Positions 7,880 through 16,740 of a stretch of 42,838 nucleotides of DNA are shown in pieces. Under the pieces are notes generated by a model that saw only the letters and a program-made list of their open reading frames with translations, was not told the origin of the DNA and did not search any database. Location: assembly GCA_902620265.1 (NCBI GenBank), contig CACNHI010000004.1, positions 1 to 42,838 on the forward strand. Direction: 5' to 3'. Numbering within the stretch: position 1 is the stretch's first letter; the number at the start of each line of letters is the position of its first letter. Origin of the DNA: an uncultured Pelagibacteraceae bacterium. GTDB taxonomy: Bacteria > Pseudomonadota > Alphaproteobacteria > Pelagibacterales > Pelagibacteraceae. Both the position numbers and the translations under genes were made by a program.

Positions 7880-7885
7880 TAATAT

Positions 7886-8635
7886 TTAATATATTAAATA
7901 TTTTATTAAAGCGCTTATAAAATTCAAAGATATGTTTTTAACAGCTATTAAATATCCATAATGCTTTTTATTAAAGTAAAACTTTGACCACATCCAATGC
8001 CAATTTCTTAGTTGCTGAATTGGTTCATTTTCACCAATACCTCCAGAATGTTCAATTAAAGATTTTGTAATAACAAAAATTTTTTCACCTTTTTTTTTCG
8101 TTCTTATACATAGATCATCATTTTCAAGGTATAAAAAAAAATTTTCATCAAAAAAATTATTATCCTGATATTTAGATTTATTTATTAACATTGAAAAGCC
8201 ATCAATAGTATCGACCGATATAATATCGTTATTTTTGAAGTCCTGTTTTTTTTGTCTAGTCTTAAAATTAGGATAGTCTTTATTAATATTTAATGGAGTA
8301 ACAATTGCAAAGTCTTCTATTTTTTTTAAGTAATTAAGTAATATTTCAAGTGTATCTTTTTTAAATCTAACATCTGGATTTAATATATATGCATATTTTG
8401 TATTACTTTTTTTAATACCTATATTATTTGATCCTCCCATTCCAAGGTTTTCTGACATTACAATCTCAATATTGTCATAATTACTCTCTAACATTTTTTT
8501 TAATTTTAAATTTTGTGAATTTTCGACAATTATTTTTTTTGAATTTTTAGGAAGCGAGCTTAAACAGTTATTGATAATTTTCTCGCTTTGATGTGTAACT
8601 ATAATAAAAGTAATTTCATCAATGTGGATATTCAT
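7886..8635 (-). CDS. Family 2 glycosyltransferase (rhamnosyltransferase-like)
   Basis: A 249-residue GT-A fold glycosyltransferase. The N-terminal strand ITFIIVTHQS (8-17), a nucleotide-binding region containing ENLGMGGSNNIG (62-73), a DxD-equivalent NPD at 86-88, and a C-terminal ENDDLCIR acceptor/catalytic motif followed by EHSGGIGE are all typical of GT2 transferases that build O-antigen-like glycans. It lacks the long C-terminal extension of some rhamnosyltransferases. It is transcribed opposite to its neighbours, converging with the GMD-like gene and diverging from rfbB across 47 bases. The sugar transferred cannot be told from sequence. Confidence 0.85.
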   Translation of the reverse strand: MNIHIDEITFIIVTHQSEKIINNCLSSLPKNSKKIIVENSQNLKLKKMLESNYDNIEIVMSENLGMGGSNNIGIKKSNTKYAYILNPDVRFKKDTLEILLNYLKKIEDFAIVTPLNINKDYPNFKTRQKKQDFKNNDIISVDTIDGFSMLINKSKYQDNNFFDENFFLYLENDDLCIRTKKKGEKIFVITKSLIEHSGGIGENEPIQQLRNWHWMWSKFYFNKKHYGYLIAVKNISLNFISALIKYLIY

Positions 8636-8682
8636 GAATAATTAAAACTATACTTAAATAACCAATTATTGTAAAAAAAAAT

Positions 8683-9708
8683 ATGAAGAAAGTTGTAGTC
8701 ACTGGTGGTTTGGGCTTTATAGGTAGTAATTTGATCAAAATTCTTCTGAAAAAAAAATATTTTGTCATTAATGTAGATAAGGTCACATATTCCTCAAATT
8801 TTTATAATGTAAGAGATTTTTCGAAACACAAAAATTATAAATTTTTTAGATCAGATATTAATAACAAGAAAAACATTTTTAAAATTCTAAATAAATACAA
8901 ACCTAAAGCTGTATTCAATCTTGCTGCAGAGACGCATGTTGACAGATCAATAGATGGTCCTGAAAGTTTTATTAAAAGTAATATTCTTGGTGTTTTTAAT
9001 TTATTGCAAGTTTTTAGAAAATATCATTATAGTTATAAAAATACTTTGTTAATTCATATTTCAACAGACGAAGTTTATGGAGATGTATTGTCTGGCAGAT
9101 CAAAGGAAGATGACGCTTATAAACCTAGTTCACCTTATGCAGCATCAAAAGCATCTTCTGATCATTTGGTATATTCATACATAAGAACATTTAAAATCCC
9201 GGCAATAATAACTAATTGCTCAAATAATTATGGACCTAGGCAACATCCAGAAAAACTTATTCCTAAATTAATTTATAATATTTTAAATAATAAAACTTTA
9301 CCAATCTATGGCAAAGGCACAAATTCAAGGGAGTGGATATTTGTTGATGATCATTGTGAGGCTTTGATTAAAATACTGGAGAAAGGAAAAGCTGGTAATT
9401 TTTATAATATTGGATCAAATTTAAACCTAAACAATATTAAAATTTGTGAAAAACTTTTAAAAATTGCAAAGAATAAAATTAGAACAGGAAAAAATGTAAA
9501 AATTAAATTTGTAAAAGATAGACCAGGTCACGATGAAAGATACGCTCTTAATAGTAATAAATTAATAAATAATATAAAGTGGAAACCAAAAATAAATATT
9601 TTAAATGGATTAAAAAAAACGTTTGATTGGTATTTAAAAAATCCTGGATATTTTTCAAATATAAAAAAAAGAGATATAACTGAGAGATTGGGAAGTAAAT
9701 TTGAATGA
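8683..9708 (+). CDS. rfbB: dTDP-glucose 4,6-dehydratase
   Basis: A 341-residue extended SDR. It dehydrates dTDP-glucose to dTDP-4-keto-6-deoxyglucose. GGLGFIGSN (8-16), AAETHVDRSIDGP (81-93), the catalytic triad in STDEVYGD (T128, D129, E130) and YxxxK (Y152/K156), NNYGPRQHPEKLIP, and RPGHDERYA near residue 290 are all diagnostic of RfbB/RmlB. The gene overlaps rfbA by 4 bases (ATGA), giving a two-gene module. RfbC and RfbD, needed to finish dTDP-rhamnose, are not in this window, so the end product may differ or those genes may lie elsewhere. Confidence 0.95.
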   Translation: MKKVVVTGGLGFIGSNLIKILLKKKYFVINVDKVTYSSNFYNVRDFSKHKNYKFFRSDINNKKNIFKILNKYKPKAVFNLAAETHVDRSIDGPESFIKSNILGVFNLLQVFRKYHYSYKNTLLIHISTDEVYGDVLSGRSKEDDAYKPSSPYAASKASSDHLVYSYIRTFKIPAIITNCSNNYGPRQHPEKLIPKLIYNILNNKTLPIYGKGTNSREWIFVDDHCEALIKILEKGKAGNFYNIGSNLNLNNIKICEKLLKIAKNKIRTGKNVKIKFVKDRPGHDERYALNSNKLINNIKWKPKINILNGLKKTFDWYLKNPGYFSNIKKRDITERLGSKFE

Positions 9709-10568
9709 TAAAAAAAGGTATTATATTATCTGGTGGAATGGGCACAAGAATGAGTCCACTTACAAAAGCAGTAAATAAACAATTGCTTCCTATTTATGAT
9801 AAACCACTAATTTTTTATCCTCTTTCAATTTTAATGTTAGCAAAAATCAAAGATATATTAATTATTGTAAATAAAGGTCAGCTAAGCCAATATAAAAAAA
9901 TTATTCCTAATGGTAGTAATTTTGGAATTAATATCACTTATCAAGAACAATCATCGCCTCGAGGTTTGCCAGATGCATTTATTTTAGGTGAAAAATTTAT
10001 TGGTAAAGATAATGTTGCATTAATTCTTGGTGATAATTTTTTCTATGGTCAGAATCTGACAAAACAATTACTAAATTCAGTAAAACTTAAAAAGGGTGCA
10101 AAAATAATTTTACATAAAGTAAGTAAACCTGAACTTTACGGTGTTGCTAAGGTTAATAAATATAAAAAAGTAATTAACATTAAAGAAAAGCCGAAAAAAT
10201 TTCTATCAGATCTTGCAATAACTGGTTTATATTTTTTTGACAACAATGTTATTAAATATGCCAAACAGTTAAAGCCTTCAAAAAGAAAGGAATTAGAAAT
10301 TGTTGATTTAATCAATAAATACAAAAAAGATAAAAAATTAAATGCTGATTTAATTGGAAGAGGTGGAGCCTGGTTAGACTCAGGGTCAATTGAAGACTTT
10401 TATAAAACTAGTTCTTTCGTGTCGGCAATTGAAAATAGACAGGGCTTTAAAATTGCGTGCTTAGAGGAAATTGCATTAAATAATGGTTGGATTAAAAAAT
10501 CTAAATTAAATGATGCAATAAAGTTTTATGGTGATTGTGAATATTCAAATTATTTAAAAAAACTATAA
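9705..10568 (+). CDS. rfbA: Glucose-1-phosphate thymidylyltransferase
   Basis: A 287-residue nucleotidyltransferase. It makes dTDP-glucose from dTTP and glucose-1-phosphate. The signature GGMGTRMSPLTK (10-21) with KQLLPIYDKP (25-34), LGDNFFYG, the EKP element and the RGGAWLDSGS segment are intact, and the length is normal for RmlA. It supplies the RfbB reaction and is translationally coupled to it. The gene ends 19 bases before the 3' end of the opposite-strand tRNA; no clear hairpin terminator is seen between them. Confidence 0.95.
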   Translation: MIKKGIILSGGMGTRMSPLTKAVNKQLLPIYDKPLIFYPLSILMLAKIKDILIIVNKGQLSQYKKIIPNGSNFGINITYQEQSSPRGLPDAFILGEKFIGKDNVALILGDNFFYGQNLTKQLLNSVKLKKGAKIILHKVSKPELYGVAKVNKYKKVINIKEKPKKFLSDLAITGLYFFDNNVIKYAKQLKPSKRKELEIVDLINKYKKDKKLNADLIGRGGAWLDSGSIEDFYKTSSFVSAIENRQGFKIACLEEIALNNGWIKKSKLNDAIKFYGDCEYSNYLKKL

Positions 10569-10587
10569 AAATCTTAACATAAACTTT

Positions 10588-10664
10588 TGGTAGCGGGAAG
10601 TGGGATCGAACCACTGACCTCGGGCTTATGAGTCCCGCGCTCTAACCAACTGAGCTACCCCGCC
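10588..10664 (-). tRNA. tRNA with CAU anticodon, probably elongator tRNA-Met
   Basis: A complete cloverleaf of 77 nt including an encoded CCA. Read on the minus strand it has acceptor GGCGGGG with its partner TCCCGCT, D arm GCTCAGTTGGTTAGAGC, anticodon loop CTCATAA and T loop TTCGATC. Pairs 1:72 and 7:66 are G:U, and position 31 (A) faces 39 (G) at the bottom of the anticodon stem, a mismatch. The paired first position and the D arm argue against initiator tRNA. A lysidine-modified tRNA-Ile2 also carries CAU and cannot be excluded. It closes the first sugar island. Confidence 0.92.
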
Positions 10665-10717
10665 ATTAATTGATTTTGATTTATACTACTTATTTTTTTT
10701 CATTCAAAGAATAAATA

Positions 10718-11125
10718 TTAAAGATTAATATTAAATTTTGATGGTTTCCAATCTTTTGGTGCTAATTCTAAATCTTCGAACTCAAATGCTGGAGCAACAG
10801 TGCATCCAATTAAACTAAATAAACCTGAAGTTTTCATTGCAAACCAAGTATTTTTTTCAATGTTAAATATAAAATTATTTTTTGAACCAATTTCATTAAT
10901 TCGAAATTCATCTCCATCCTTGGAAGTATAAATAATCAAGGGACTGCCTAAATAAAAATGCAATGTTTCATTTTTGGTTATTCTATGCCAATGAGAATGT
11001 TGATGTCCCTCTAACATAAAATAAATATGACTTACATATTTTGTTTTAAATACCTCAGCATAGTATCCACCCTCTGGATGAGGCACCATTTTATGGAGAT
11101 CAATAATGGATTTTACAATACTCAT
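10718..11125 (-). CDS. Cupin superfamily protein (DUF985/Cupin_5)
   Basis: A 135-residue single-domain cupin. The hallmark HPEGGYY is at 16-22, SHWHR at 44-48, and NETLHFYLG follows, as in the Cupin_5 (DUF985) family; APAFEFEDLELA near the C-terminus is also typical. The molecular function of the family is not established. Members are thought to bind small sugar-like or metal ligands. It lies 4 bases downstream of the aldo/keto reductase stop on the same strand, and the BASS transporter is further upstream. That suggests a small operon for an imported organic substrate. Confidence 0.85.
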   Translation of the reverse strand: MSIVKSIIDLHKMVPHPEGGYYAEVFKTKYVSHIYFMLEGHQHSHWHRITKNETLHFYLGSPLIIYTSKDGDEFRINEIGSKNNFIFNIEKNTWFAMKTSGLFSLIGCTVAPAFEFEDLELAPKDWKPSKFNINL

Positions 11126-11129
11126 TAAT

Positions 11130-12050
11130 TCAAATTCTACTTAAATATTTTTTATCTTCATCAGATAACATAATATTAAGAGAATTCATTGAAAATCTTA
11201 ATTCTGATTTATTTTTAGGTCCAATAATTGCATAAGATGGAAATTTTTGGTCCAATACCCAAGACAAAGCTATGTCATTTGATGAGCAATTATATTTATA
11301 AGAAAGTTCTTCAGCTTTTTTTCTTTTTTTTATATTTTCTGAATTATTAAAACAATCTTTAAGATATCTATGAAACTTTCTTTTTAAAAGTTTTTGTATA
11401 AAATTTTCTTTGATGAAAAATCCTCTTGCCTGACTAGACCATGCAAAATGAGTAATTTTGTTATTTTCTAAATATTTAATATAATCATAGTCAGAAATAC
11501 TTAAGCAATCTGGCCAAAGCGGTTTTTCCATTTTAGCTAATGAAAATTGATTGTTTATTATAGAAAAAGGAATTTTATTATTCTTCTTTGACCACTTTAA
11601 TGATTCATCAAACCTTTCTTTAGAAATATTTGAAATTCCAAATAATTTGATTTTTCCTAAAGATTTAATATCATTTAGTGCATCAACATATTCACCAATT
11701 GGTACCTGCTTGTTATGATGATGCAAAATTAATATATCAGCAATGTTTGACTGTAATCTTTCTAAAGATATTTGTAATAGACTTAATATTTCTGATGGTT
11801 TAGACCTTTCTTCTCCAACTTTTGAAATTAAAACAATATTTTCTTCTAAGCCTCTAGATTTTATCCATTTTCCTAAAAATTTTTCACTTTCACCACTTCT
11901 GTAATAAATTGAATTATCAAAAGTATTTCCGCCATTTTCGTAATAAAAATCCCAAAGTTTTGAAGCAGAAGAATATTTTTTTTGTTTGTCGTTACCGAGA
12001 ATTATTTTTGAAATTTTTTTTTCTAATCCAGTGATTTCACCAAATAACAT
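11130..12050 (-). CDS. Aldo/keto reductase
   Basis: A 306-residue AKR-superfamily oxidoreductase, a TIM-barrel NADPH enzyme. The catalytic tetrad is visible: D45 and Y50 in NTFDNSIYY, K77 in ISKVG, and H110 in ILILHHHN. The GISN segment (about 156) and the C-terminal cofactor region IIGPKNKSEL follow the family pattern. The substrate is unknown. Neighbouring genes are a BASS transporter 9 bases upstream and a cupin 4 bases downstream, so all three probably form one transcript and may process a carbonyl- or sugar-like compound brought in by the transporter. Confidence 0.85.
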   Translation of the reverse strand: MLFGEITGLEKKISKIILGNDKQKKYSSASKLWDFYYENGGNTFDNSIYYRSGESEKFLGKWIKSRGLEENIVLISKVGEERSKPSEILSLLQISLERLQSNIADILILHHHNKQVPIGEYVDALNDIKSLGKIKLFGISNISKERFDESLKWSKKNNKIPFSIINNQFSLAKMEKPLWPDCLSISDYDYIKYLENNKITHFAWSSQARGFFIKENFIQKLLKRKFHRYLKDCFNNSENIKKRKKAEELSYKYNCSSNDIALSWVLDQKFPSYAIIGPKNKSELRFSMNSLNIMLSDEDKKYLSRI

Positions 12051-12059
12051 TTATCAAAA

Positions 12060-12902
12060 CTATTTTTTAAGTTGCATATTTCCAAGATAAAATAAAAGAA
12101 AACAGTATTGCAAGAGTGCATAAATAGTTATTGGAACTAAATATTGAATTTCCGAAAAAATTAATGCACCAACTACAAATCCCATTGCACCATTTTGTAA
12201 TAAAGCTTCAATTCTAATTGCTCTCTTTGATGGCAAATCATGAATAAATACTTGCGTAATTACAAATGATGATGCGAATACCAAAAATAAAATTAAACTC
12301 ATAATTACTCCAACATCATCAAAATAGGTTACTAAATTATCTTTTTCGGTATAAATAGCTATAAAAACTATAATTAAAAAAATAATAAATGCTATTCTAT
12401 CAAGTGCAAATGTATATTTTTTTATAAAATTATTAAATTTTTCTCTAAAAAAAATTCCTATAAAAACTGGTAGTGTAATAAATAGAAATGTCTTTATGGA
12501 AAATACAAATAATTGTAAATCAAAACTTTCATTATATAAAAAATTAGAAAAAAAATTTAAATATAGTGGCACAGTTATAAAAGAAAATAACGCACATACT
12601 GAAGTTAAACAAATTGAGAGTGGAACATTGCCATTTGCAATTCTCGTTGCGTAATTAGACATTGCAGCAGATGGCATAATTAATAAAAGAAACACCCCAA
12701 TTTGAAATTCTTTATCCATTGGAAAATAACTTATAACCATCAAACCAATCATAGGAAGAATTAATAATTGGCATAATATTCCTACAATAAAATTTTTTGG
12801 TTTTTTAAACACATCAAGAAATCTTTTAATGCTTAAATTAAGACCTAATGCAAACATAATAAAAAATACACCAAAAGGTCCTACTATTTTCACAAATTCC
12901 AT
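12060..12902 (-). CDS. Bile acid:sodium symporter (BASS/SBF) family transporter
   Basis: A 280-residue, very hydrophobic protein with about nine predicted membrane segments, typical of the BASS family of Na+-coupled organic anion carriers. The conserved crossover region reads LIMPSAAMSNYATRIANGNVPLS. The equivalent in the paralogue at 40351 is APGGVTSN...ANGDVALS, so the usual APGG element is changed here to MPSA. It is the first gene of a minus-strand operon with the reductase and cupin, and is divergent by 57 bases from the tandem winged-helix regulator at 12960, which may control it. The transported substrate is unknown. Confidence 0.88.
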   Translation of the reverse strand: MEFVKIVGPFGVFFIMFALGLNLSIKRFLDVFKKPKNFIVGILCQLLILPMIGLMVISYFPMDKEFQIGVFLLLIMPSAAMSNYATRIANGNVPLSICLTSVCALFSFITVPLYLNFFSNFLYNESFDLQLFVFSIKTFLFITLPVFIGIFFREKFNNFIKKYTFALDRIAFIIFLIIVFIAIYTEKDNLVTYFDDVGVIMSLILFLVFASSFVITQVFIHDLPSKRAIRIEALLQNGAMGFVVGALIFSEIQYLVPITIYALLQYCFLLFYLGNMQLKK

Positions 12903-12959
12903 AAAATTAATTTACATATTTTATTTTTATTACTAAGTTAAATATTTGTAAAAATTAAA

Positions 12960-13949
12960 ATGTCAAAGGAAATTAGATTAAAATTTTCTACAGAAGTAGA
13001 TGTTACTGATGTTTATAATACATTAACTAAAAACTATATTGAGATAATTACTGATTATTTTGAATTACAAAGAATATGGTTAAACAATGCATATATAACA
13101 TTTAAAGATTTAGATAAATATTTTATTTTAATGAGCTTGGTAAGTAAGACGTTTGATAGTTACGCTGAGTATTTTATAAAATATGATTTTGAAAAATTTT
13201 ATACGGTCGATCAGTATGAATTGAAAAAGTTTAATATTGTAAATATAGCTAACCAACTTTCAATATCCAAAGAGACTGCTAGAAGAAAAATTTTAGAATT
13301 AGAAAAAATTGGTATTATAAAAAAAAATAAAAAGGCAGTAATTATTAATAGAAGAGCATATAATCTACAAAAACCTTCTACATCTATACACTTAATATCT
13401 AAATTCTTATCAAATCTTTCAAAGCTATTACAAAAGTCAAACATCATTAATCAGCAAATTTCTTCTTTAGATTTGGAATTGTTAATTAAAAATAATTATA
13501 CTCATTGTTGGAATTATTTTTTGAGATTTCAAATTGAAATGTTAACCAGGTTCAAAAAAATGTTTTTTAGAGATTACGAAACAGTACAAATTTGGGCAAT
13601 GATTGTTTACAATCAAAATTTAGCTTTAACAAAAAAAATTAAAAGTTCTTCTAAATATCCTGATAAAGTAAAAGATACTTATCTAACTGAACTGTTATCG
13701 TTAACTGAAACGCTTGGCTTGAATGCAATGACAATATCGGACCTAACAGGTATACCTAGACCAACTGTAATAAGGAAATTAAATTTTTTAGTAAAAAATA
13801 AATATATTGATAAAAATAAAAATGGTTTATACGTTGTATCCAATTCAAATAACGTAAAAGAAGTTGATAAACATAGATTAGAAAATGTAAATAAAATTTC
13901 TGAAATGTGTTGTAAAATATTTAATGCTGCAAGAATTTATAAAGCTTAA
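12960..13949 (+). CDS. Putative transcriptional regulator with two winged-helix domains
   Basis: A 329-residue cytosolic protein with two HTH-like segments. The first, at about 92-131, includes IANQLSISKETARRKILELEKIGII. The second, at about 257-294, includes ISDLTGIPRPTVIRKLNFLVKNKYI. Each is preceded by a similar run of amphipathic helices (about 34-75 and 185-222), suggesting an internal duplication. No sensor domain such as a cyclic-nucleotide fold was recognised. The gene is divergent from the BASS transporter operon with 57 bases between starts, the usual arrangement for a local regulator. The family is unassigned; DNA binding is inferred from the HTH pattern. Confidence 0.65.
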   Translation: MSKEIRLKFSTEVDVTDVYNTLTKNYIEIITDYFELQRIWLNNAYITFKDLDKYFILMSLVSKTFDSYAEYFIKYDFEKFYTVDQYELKKFNIVNIANQLSISKETARRKILELEKIGIIKKNKKAVIINRRAYNLQKPSTSIHLISKFLSNLSKLLQKSNIINQQISSLDLELLIKNNYTHCWNYFLRFQIEMLTRFKKMFFRDYETVQIWAMIVYNQNLALTKKIKSSSKYPDKVKDTYLTELLSLTETLGLNAMTISDLTGIPRPTVIRKLNFLVKNKYIDKNKNGLYVVSNSNNVKEVDKHRLENVNKISEMCCKIFNAARIYKA

Positions 13950-13958
13950 TATTAATTG

Positions 13959-14201
13959 CTAAAATGATGCTATTGCACCAGTAATTAATATTACTGAAGC
14001 TATCAAGCTTACGAAAATAATATTTTCTTTTTTCTCTTTTCGTTTTTCTTCTCTAACTTTATCCATAAGTAAATTTATATCTACTTTAGTATTTTTTTTC
14101 TCCTTAGAATTTTTTTCTATTTCAAAATCTTCGTTATCGATTATAAACGTTTGAGTTGATTTGTTTGTAACATTTTCTGACGACATTCCTAAATAAAGCA
14201 T
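13959..14201 (-). CDS. Small tail-anchored membrane protein, unknown function
   Basis: An 80-residue protein: a polar, acidic then very basic first 55 residues (containing REEKRKEKKE) and one C-terminal hydrophobic segment, IIFVSLIASVILITGAI, as in tail-anchored proteins. An internal ATG at 14184-14186 would shorten it by 5 residues. Neither start has a well-spaced ribosome-binding site, so the start is uncertain. It converges with the regulator gene (9 bases between stops) and lies 81 bases downstream of the flavin/folate enzyme on the same strand. No family is recognised. Confidence 0.5.
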   Translation of the reverse strand: MLYLGMSSENVTNKSTQTFIIDNEDFEIEKNSKEKKNTKVDINLLMDKVREEKRKEKKENIIFVSLIASVILITGAIASF

Positions 14202-14282
14202 GTGAAATTAAATTTTACAATCTACAGGTTGTTCAATTTGAGGTTTCAAATAAATATTGAAGATCAAATTGGGCATACAATT

Positions 14283-16727
14283 TTAAATTGATTTGTAGTC
14301 TTTTTGGTTTAGGCTCTTCGTTTGTAATTCTGCTGCATGTTTTTGTTTAGCTACCTCAACAAATAATTGCTGATTATAGAGTTTTTCCTTAGGAATATCT
14401 CCGTCAATATATCCAAAAGTTAAGTTTTTTTTAAAACAAAAGGAGTAATTTCCTGATGTGGTTCTACCTATAATTTTATCATTTAAATAAATTGGTTCCT
14501 CATGGAGTAAAAGTGGTTCGCCAGGTTTGTTTTCCTTTAGTGTAAGCATTACGAACTGTTTTGAAACAGATTTTTCTTTAATCTTTAGTAATGCTTTTCT
14601 TCCTACAAAATCTATATTTTTTTTATAACTTATTGCAAAACTTAAACCTGCTTGATATTGATTTTCCTCAGGGGAAATATCATGACCCCAGTGCAAATAA
14701 CCACTTTCCATCCGCATAATATCCATTGAATGCATCCCACAATGTGACATTTGAAAATTTTTTCCTTCCAAAATAATTATATTGTAAAGATTTTTTGCAT
14801 CATTATTTTTGACGTAGAGTTCAAAGCCTAATTCACCCACATAAGATAATCTTTGAGCCCATACCTCTATTTCTCCAACTTTAATAAATTTTGCAGTACC
14901 AAATTTAAAACCTTCATTGGAGAGGTCATCTTGACTTAAATTTACCATCATATCTCGACTCTTGGGACCGAATAATCCAAAGCAACAAATATCATCTGTT
15001 ACGTCATTTAGCTGTACTTTATTAGTTAAATATTTCAGAATATGTAATTTGTCATGCTCTCTTGTTGCAGCAGAGCTTACAACTTTAAAATGATTTTTAT
15101 CAACACAAACAACAGTTAAATCAGTTTCTATACCACCATCATCATTTAGCATTTGAGTATAGGTTGCTTTACCTGGAATACATTTAATATTTGCAGTGCA
15201 TATTTTTTGTAATTCATTATGAACTGTTTCACCTTTGAGTTCGAATTTTGAAAAGGAGGATAAATCAAAAAGACCAACATTTTTTCTTGCATTGATTGTC
15301 TCATATTTAGCTGATGGATACCAATTTTGATAATTATAACTATATTCATATTTTGGATCTTTCCCATTTAAAGAATACCACATAGGTCTTTCATAGCCAG
15401 CTGTTGCACCAAAACAAGCTCCAGCATCTTTTAACTCATTATGATAAGGAAGAAGTTTTTGATTTCGAGATGTGGAATGCTGTTTGTAAGGCCAGTGCAT
15501 ACCATATAAATCACCCAAAGTTTCTGTTATTCTATTTTTTATAAATTTAATTTCTGAGTGGAATTTTTGAAATCGTTTTATATCATAATTAAAAATATCC
15601 TCATTTATATGTCCATTCATCATCCATTCAGCTGTAATTTTTCCTACACCACCCGCACTGGCTATCCCTATACTATTCAGTCCGCAGCATACAAAAAAAT
15701 TTTTAACTTCTGGCACTTCTCCTAAAAGTGAATTTGTATCAGGCGTAAAAGATTCTGGGCCTGCAAAGAATTTTCTTATTCCCGTTTTTTCAAGAATTGG
15801 AAATCTTTTCATACATGCATTTAGATAAGGCTCAAAATGTTCTAAATTTTCAGGAAACTCTCCAAAAGAAAAATCTTCCGGAACCTTGTTTGTTGCATCA
15901 AAGGCTGGTATTGATTTACCTTCGAAAATACCCAATAATAATTTTCCAGCATCCTCTTTAAAATAAGTTCTACTATCAAAGTCTCTTATTACAGGTAAAG
16001 TATTTGGAATTTCTTTTATAGGTTCAGTAATAACATAAAAATGCTCTGCAGGATAAAGTGGAATACTTACACCAACTTTTTCTCCAATTTGTCTTGACCA
16101 CATTCCAGTTGCCAAAACAATATATTCGCAGTCTATTTTTTGACCATTTACAACAACTCCATCTATTCTTTTATTTTTAATTAAAATGTCATCAACAGGT
16201 GAGTCTTCAAATATTTTTGCTCCCTCTGCTCTTGCTGCTTTTGCAAGAAGTTGTGTTATCCCAGATGGATCTCCTGCTCCATCTCCTGGTATAAATATTC
16301 CACCTAATAAATCATCATTTTTTATTAAAGGAACTTTATCTTTAATTTGGTCTTTGTTTAAAATTTCGACTTTTACATCATAGAGTTGGGCAGTAGTTGC
16401 TTGTCTCTTTAGTTCTTCCCACCTGCCCTCCTCTTGAGCAATCGACATAGCGCCATTTAATCGAAGACCAGCTGAATGATCTATTTTTTTTTCTAGTTGT
16501 TTATATAAATCTAAAGAATATTTTCTTATTTTTGTTATCGTTGCAGATGGTCCTAATTGACTCACTAATCCAGCAGCATGCCAAGTGGTTCCTGAGGTAA
16601 GTTTATCTCTTTCTAAGAGAATGACGTCTTTCCAACCAAATTTTGCTAAATGATAAGCACAAGAGCAACCAACGACACCACCTCCAATTACAACCACTTT
16701 TGTGCTTTTTGGAAGTTCTTTTTTCAT
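14283..16727 (-). CDS. Dimethylglycine/sarcosine dehydrogenase-like FAD and aminomethyltransferase (GcvT) fusion
   Basis: An 814-residue two-part enzyme. Residues 1-420 are a DAO-type flavin domain with VVVIGGGVVG (11-20) and SGTTWHAAGL (45-54), whose H50 aligns with the histidine that covalently binds FAD in dimethylglycine dehydrogenase. Residues about 440-810 form a GcvT-like folate domain with YETINARKNVGLFD, TYTQML and a C-terminal FVGRKALLKIKEK. Known relatives oxidatively remove N-methyl groups and pass the carbon to tetrahydrofolate. It is the last gene of the taurine:pyruvate aminotransferase-alanine dehydrogenase-SET operon, 13 bases after the SET gene, so N-methylated taurine is a possible substrate besides dimethylglycine or sarcosine. 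That is inference. Confidence 0.88.
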   Translation of the reverse strand: MKKELPKSTKVVVIGGGVVGCSCAYHLAKFGWKDVILLERDKLTSGTTWHAAGLVSQLGPSATITKIRKYSLDLYKQLEKKIDHSAGLRLNGAMSIAQEEGRWEELKRQATTAQLYDVKVEILNKDQIKDKVPLIKNDDLLGGIFIPGDGAGDPSGITQLLAKAARAEGAKIFEDSPVDDILIKNKRIDGVVVNGQKIDCEYIVLATGMWSRQIGEKVGVSIPLYPAEHFYVITEPIKEIPNTLPVIRDFDSRTYFKEDAGKLLLGIFEGKSIPAFDATNKVPEDFSFGEFPENLEHFEPYLNACMKRFPILEKTGIRKFFAGPESFTPDTNSLLGEVPEVKNFFVCCGLNSIGIASAGGVGKITAEWMMNGHINEDIFNYDIKRFQKFHSEIKFIKNRITETLGDLYGMHWPYKQHSTSRNQKLLPYHNELKDAGACFGATAGYERPMWYSLNGKDPKYEYSYNYQNWYPSAKYETINARKNVGLFDLSSFSKFELKGETVHNELQKICTANIKCIPGKATYTQMLNDDGGIETDLTVVCVDKNHFKVVSSAATREHDKLHILKYLTNKVQLNDVTDDICCFGLFGPKSRDMMVNLSQDDLSNEGFKFGTAKFIKVGEIEVWAQRLSYVGELGFELYVKNNDAKNLYNIIILEGKNFQMSHCGMHSMDIMRMESGYLHWGHDISPEENQYQAGLSFAISYKKNIDFVGRKALLKIKEKSVSKQFVMLTLKENKPGEPLLLHEEPIYLNDKIIGRTTSGNYSFCFKKNLTFGYIDGDIPKEKLYNQQLFVEVAKQKHAAELQTKSLNQKDYKSI

Positions 16728-16740
16728 TTATTGGGAAAAA

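Noticed and set aside
10718-11125. The cupin as a methylthiolase-type MTA salvage enzyme
   Set aside because: Its HPEGGYY signature is that of Cupin_5/DUF985, and it sits in a different operon from mtnA and mtnP.
14234-14271. Inverted repeat CAATTTGA/TCAAATTG downstream of the flavin/folate gene
   Set aside because: The loop is 22 bases and no U-run follows on the minus strand, so it is not a convincing terminator in such A/T-rich DNA.
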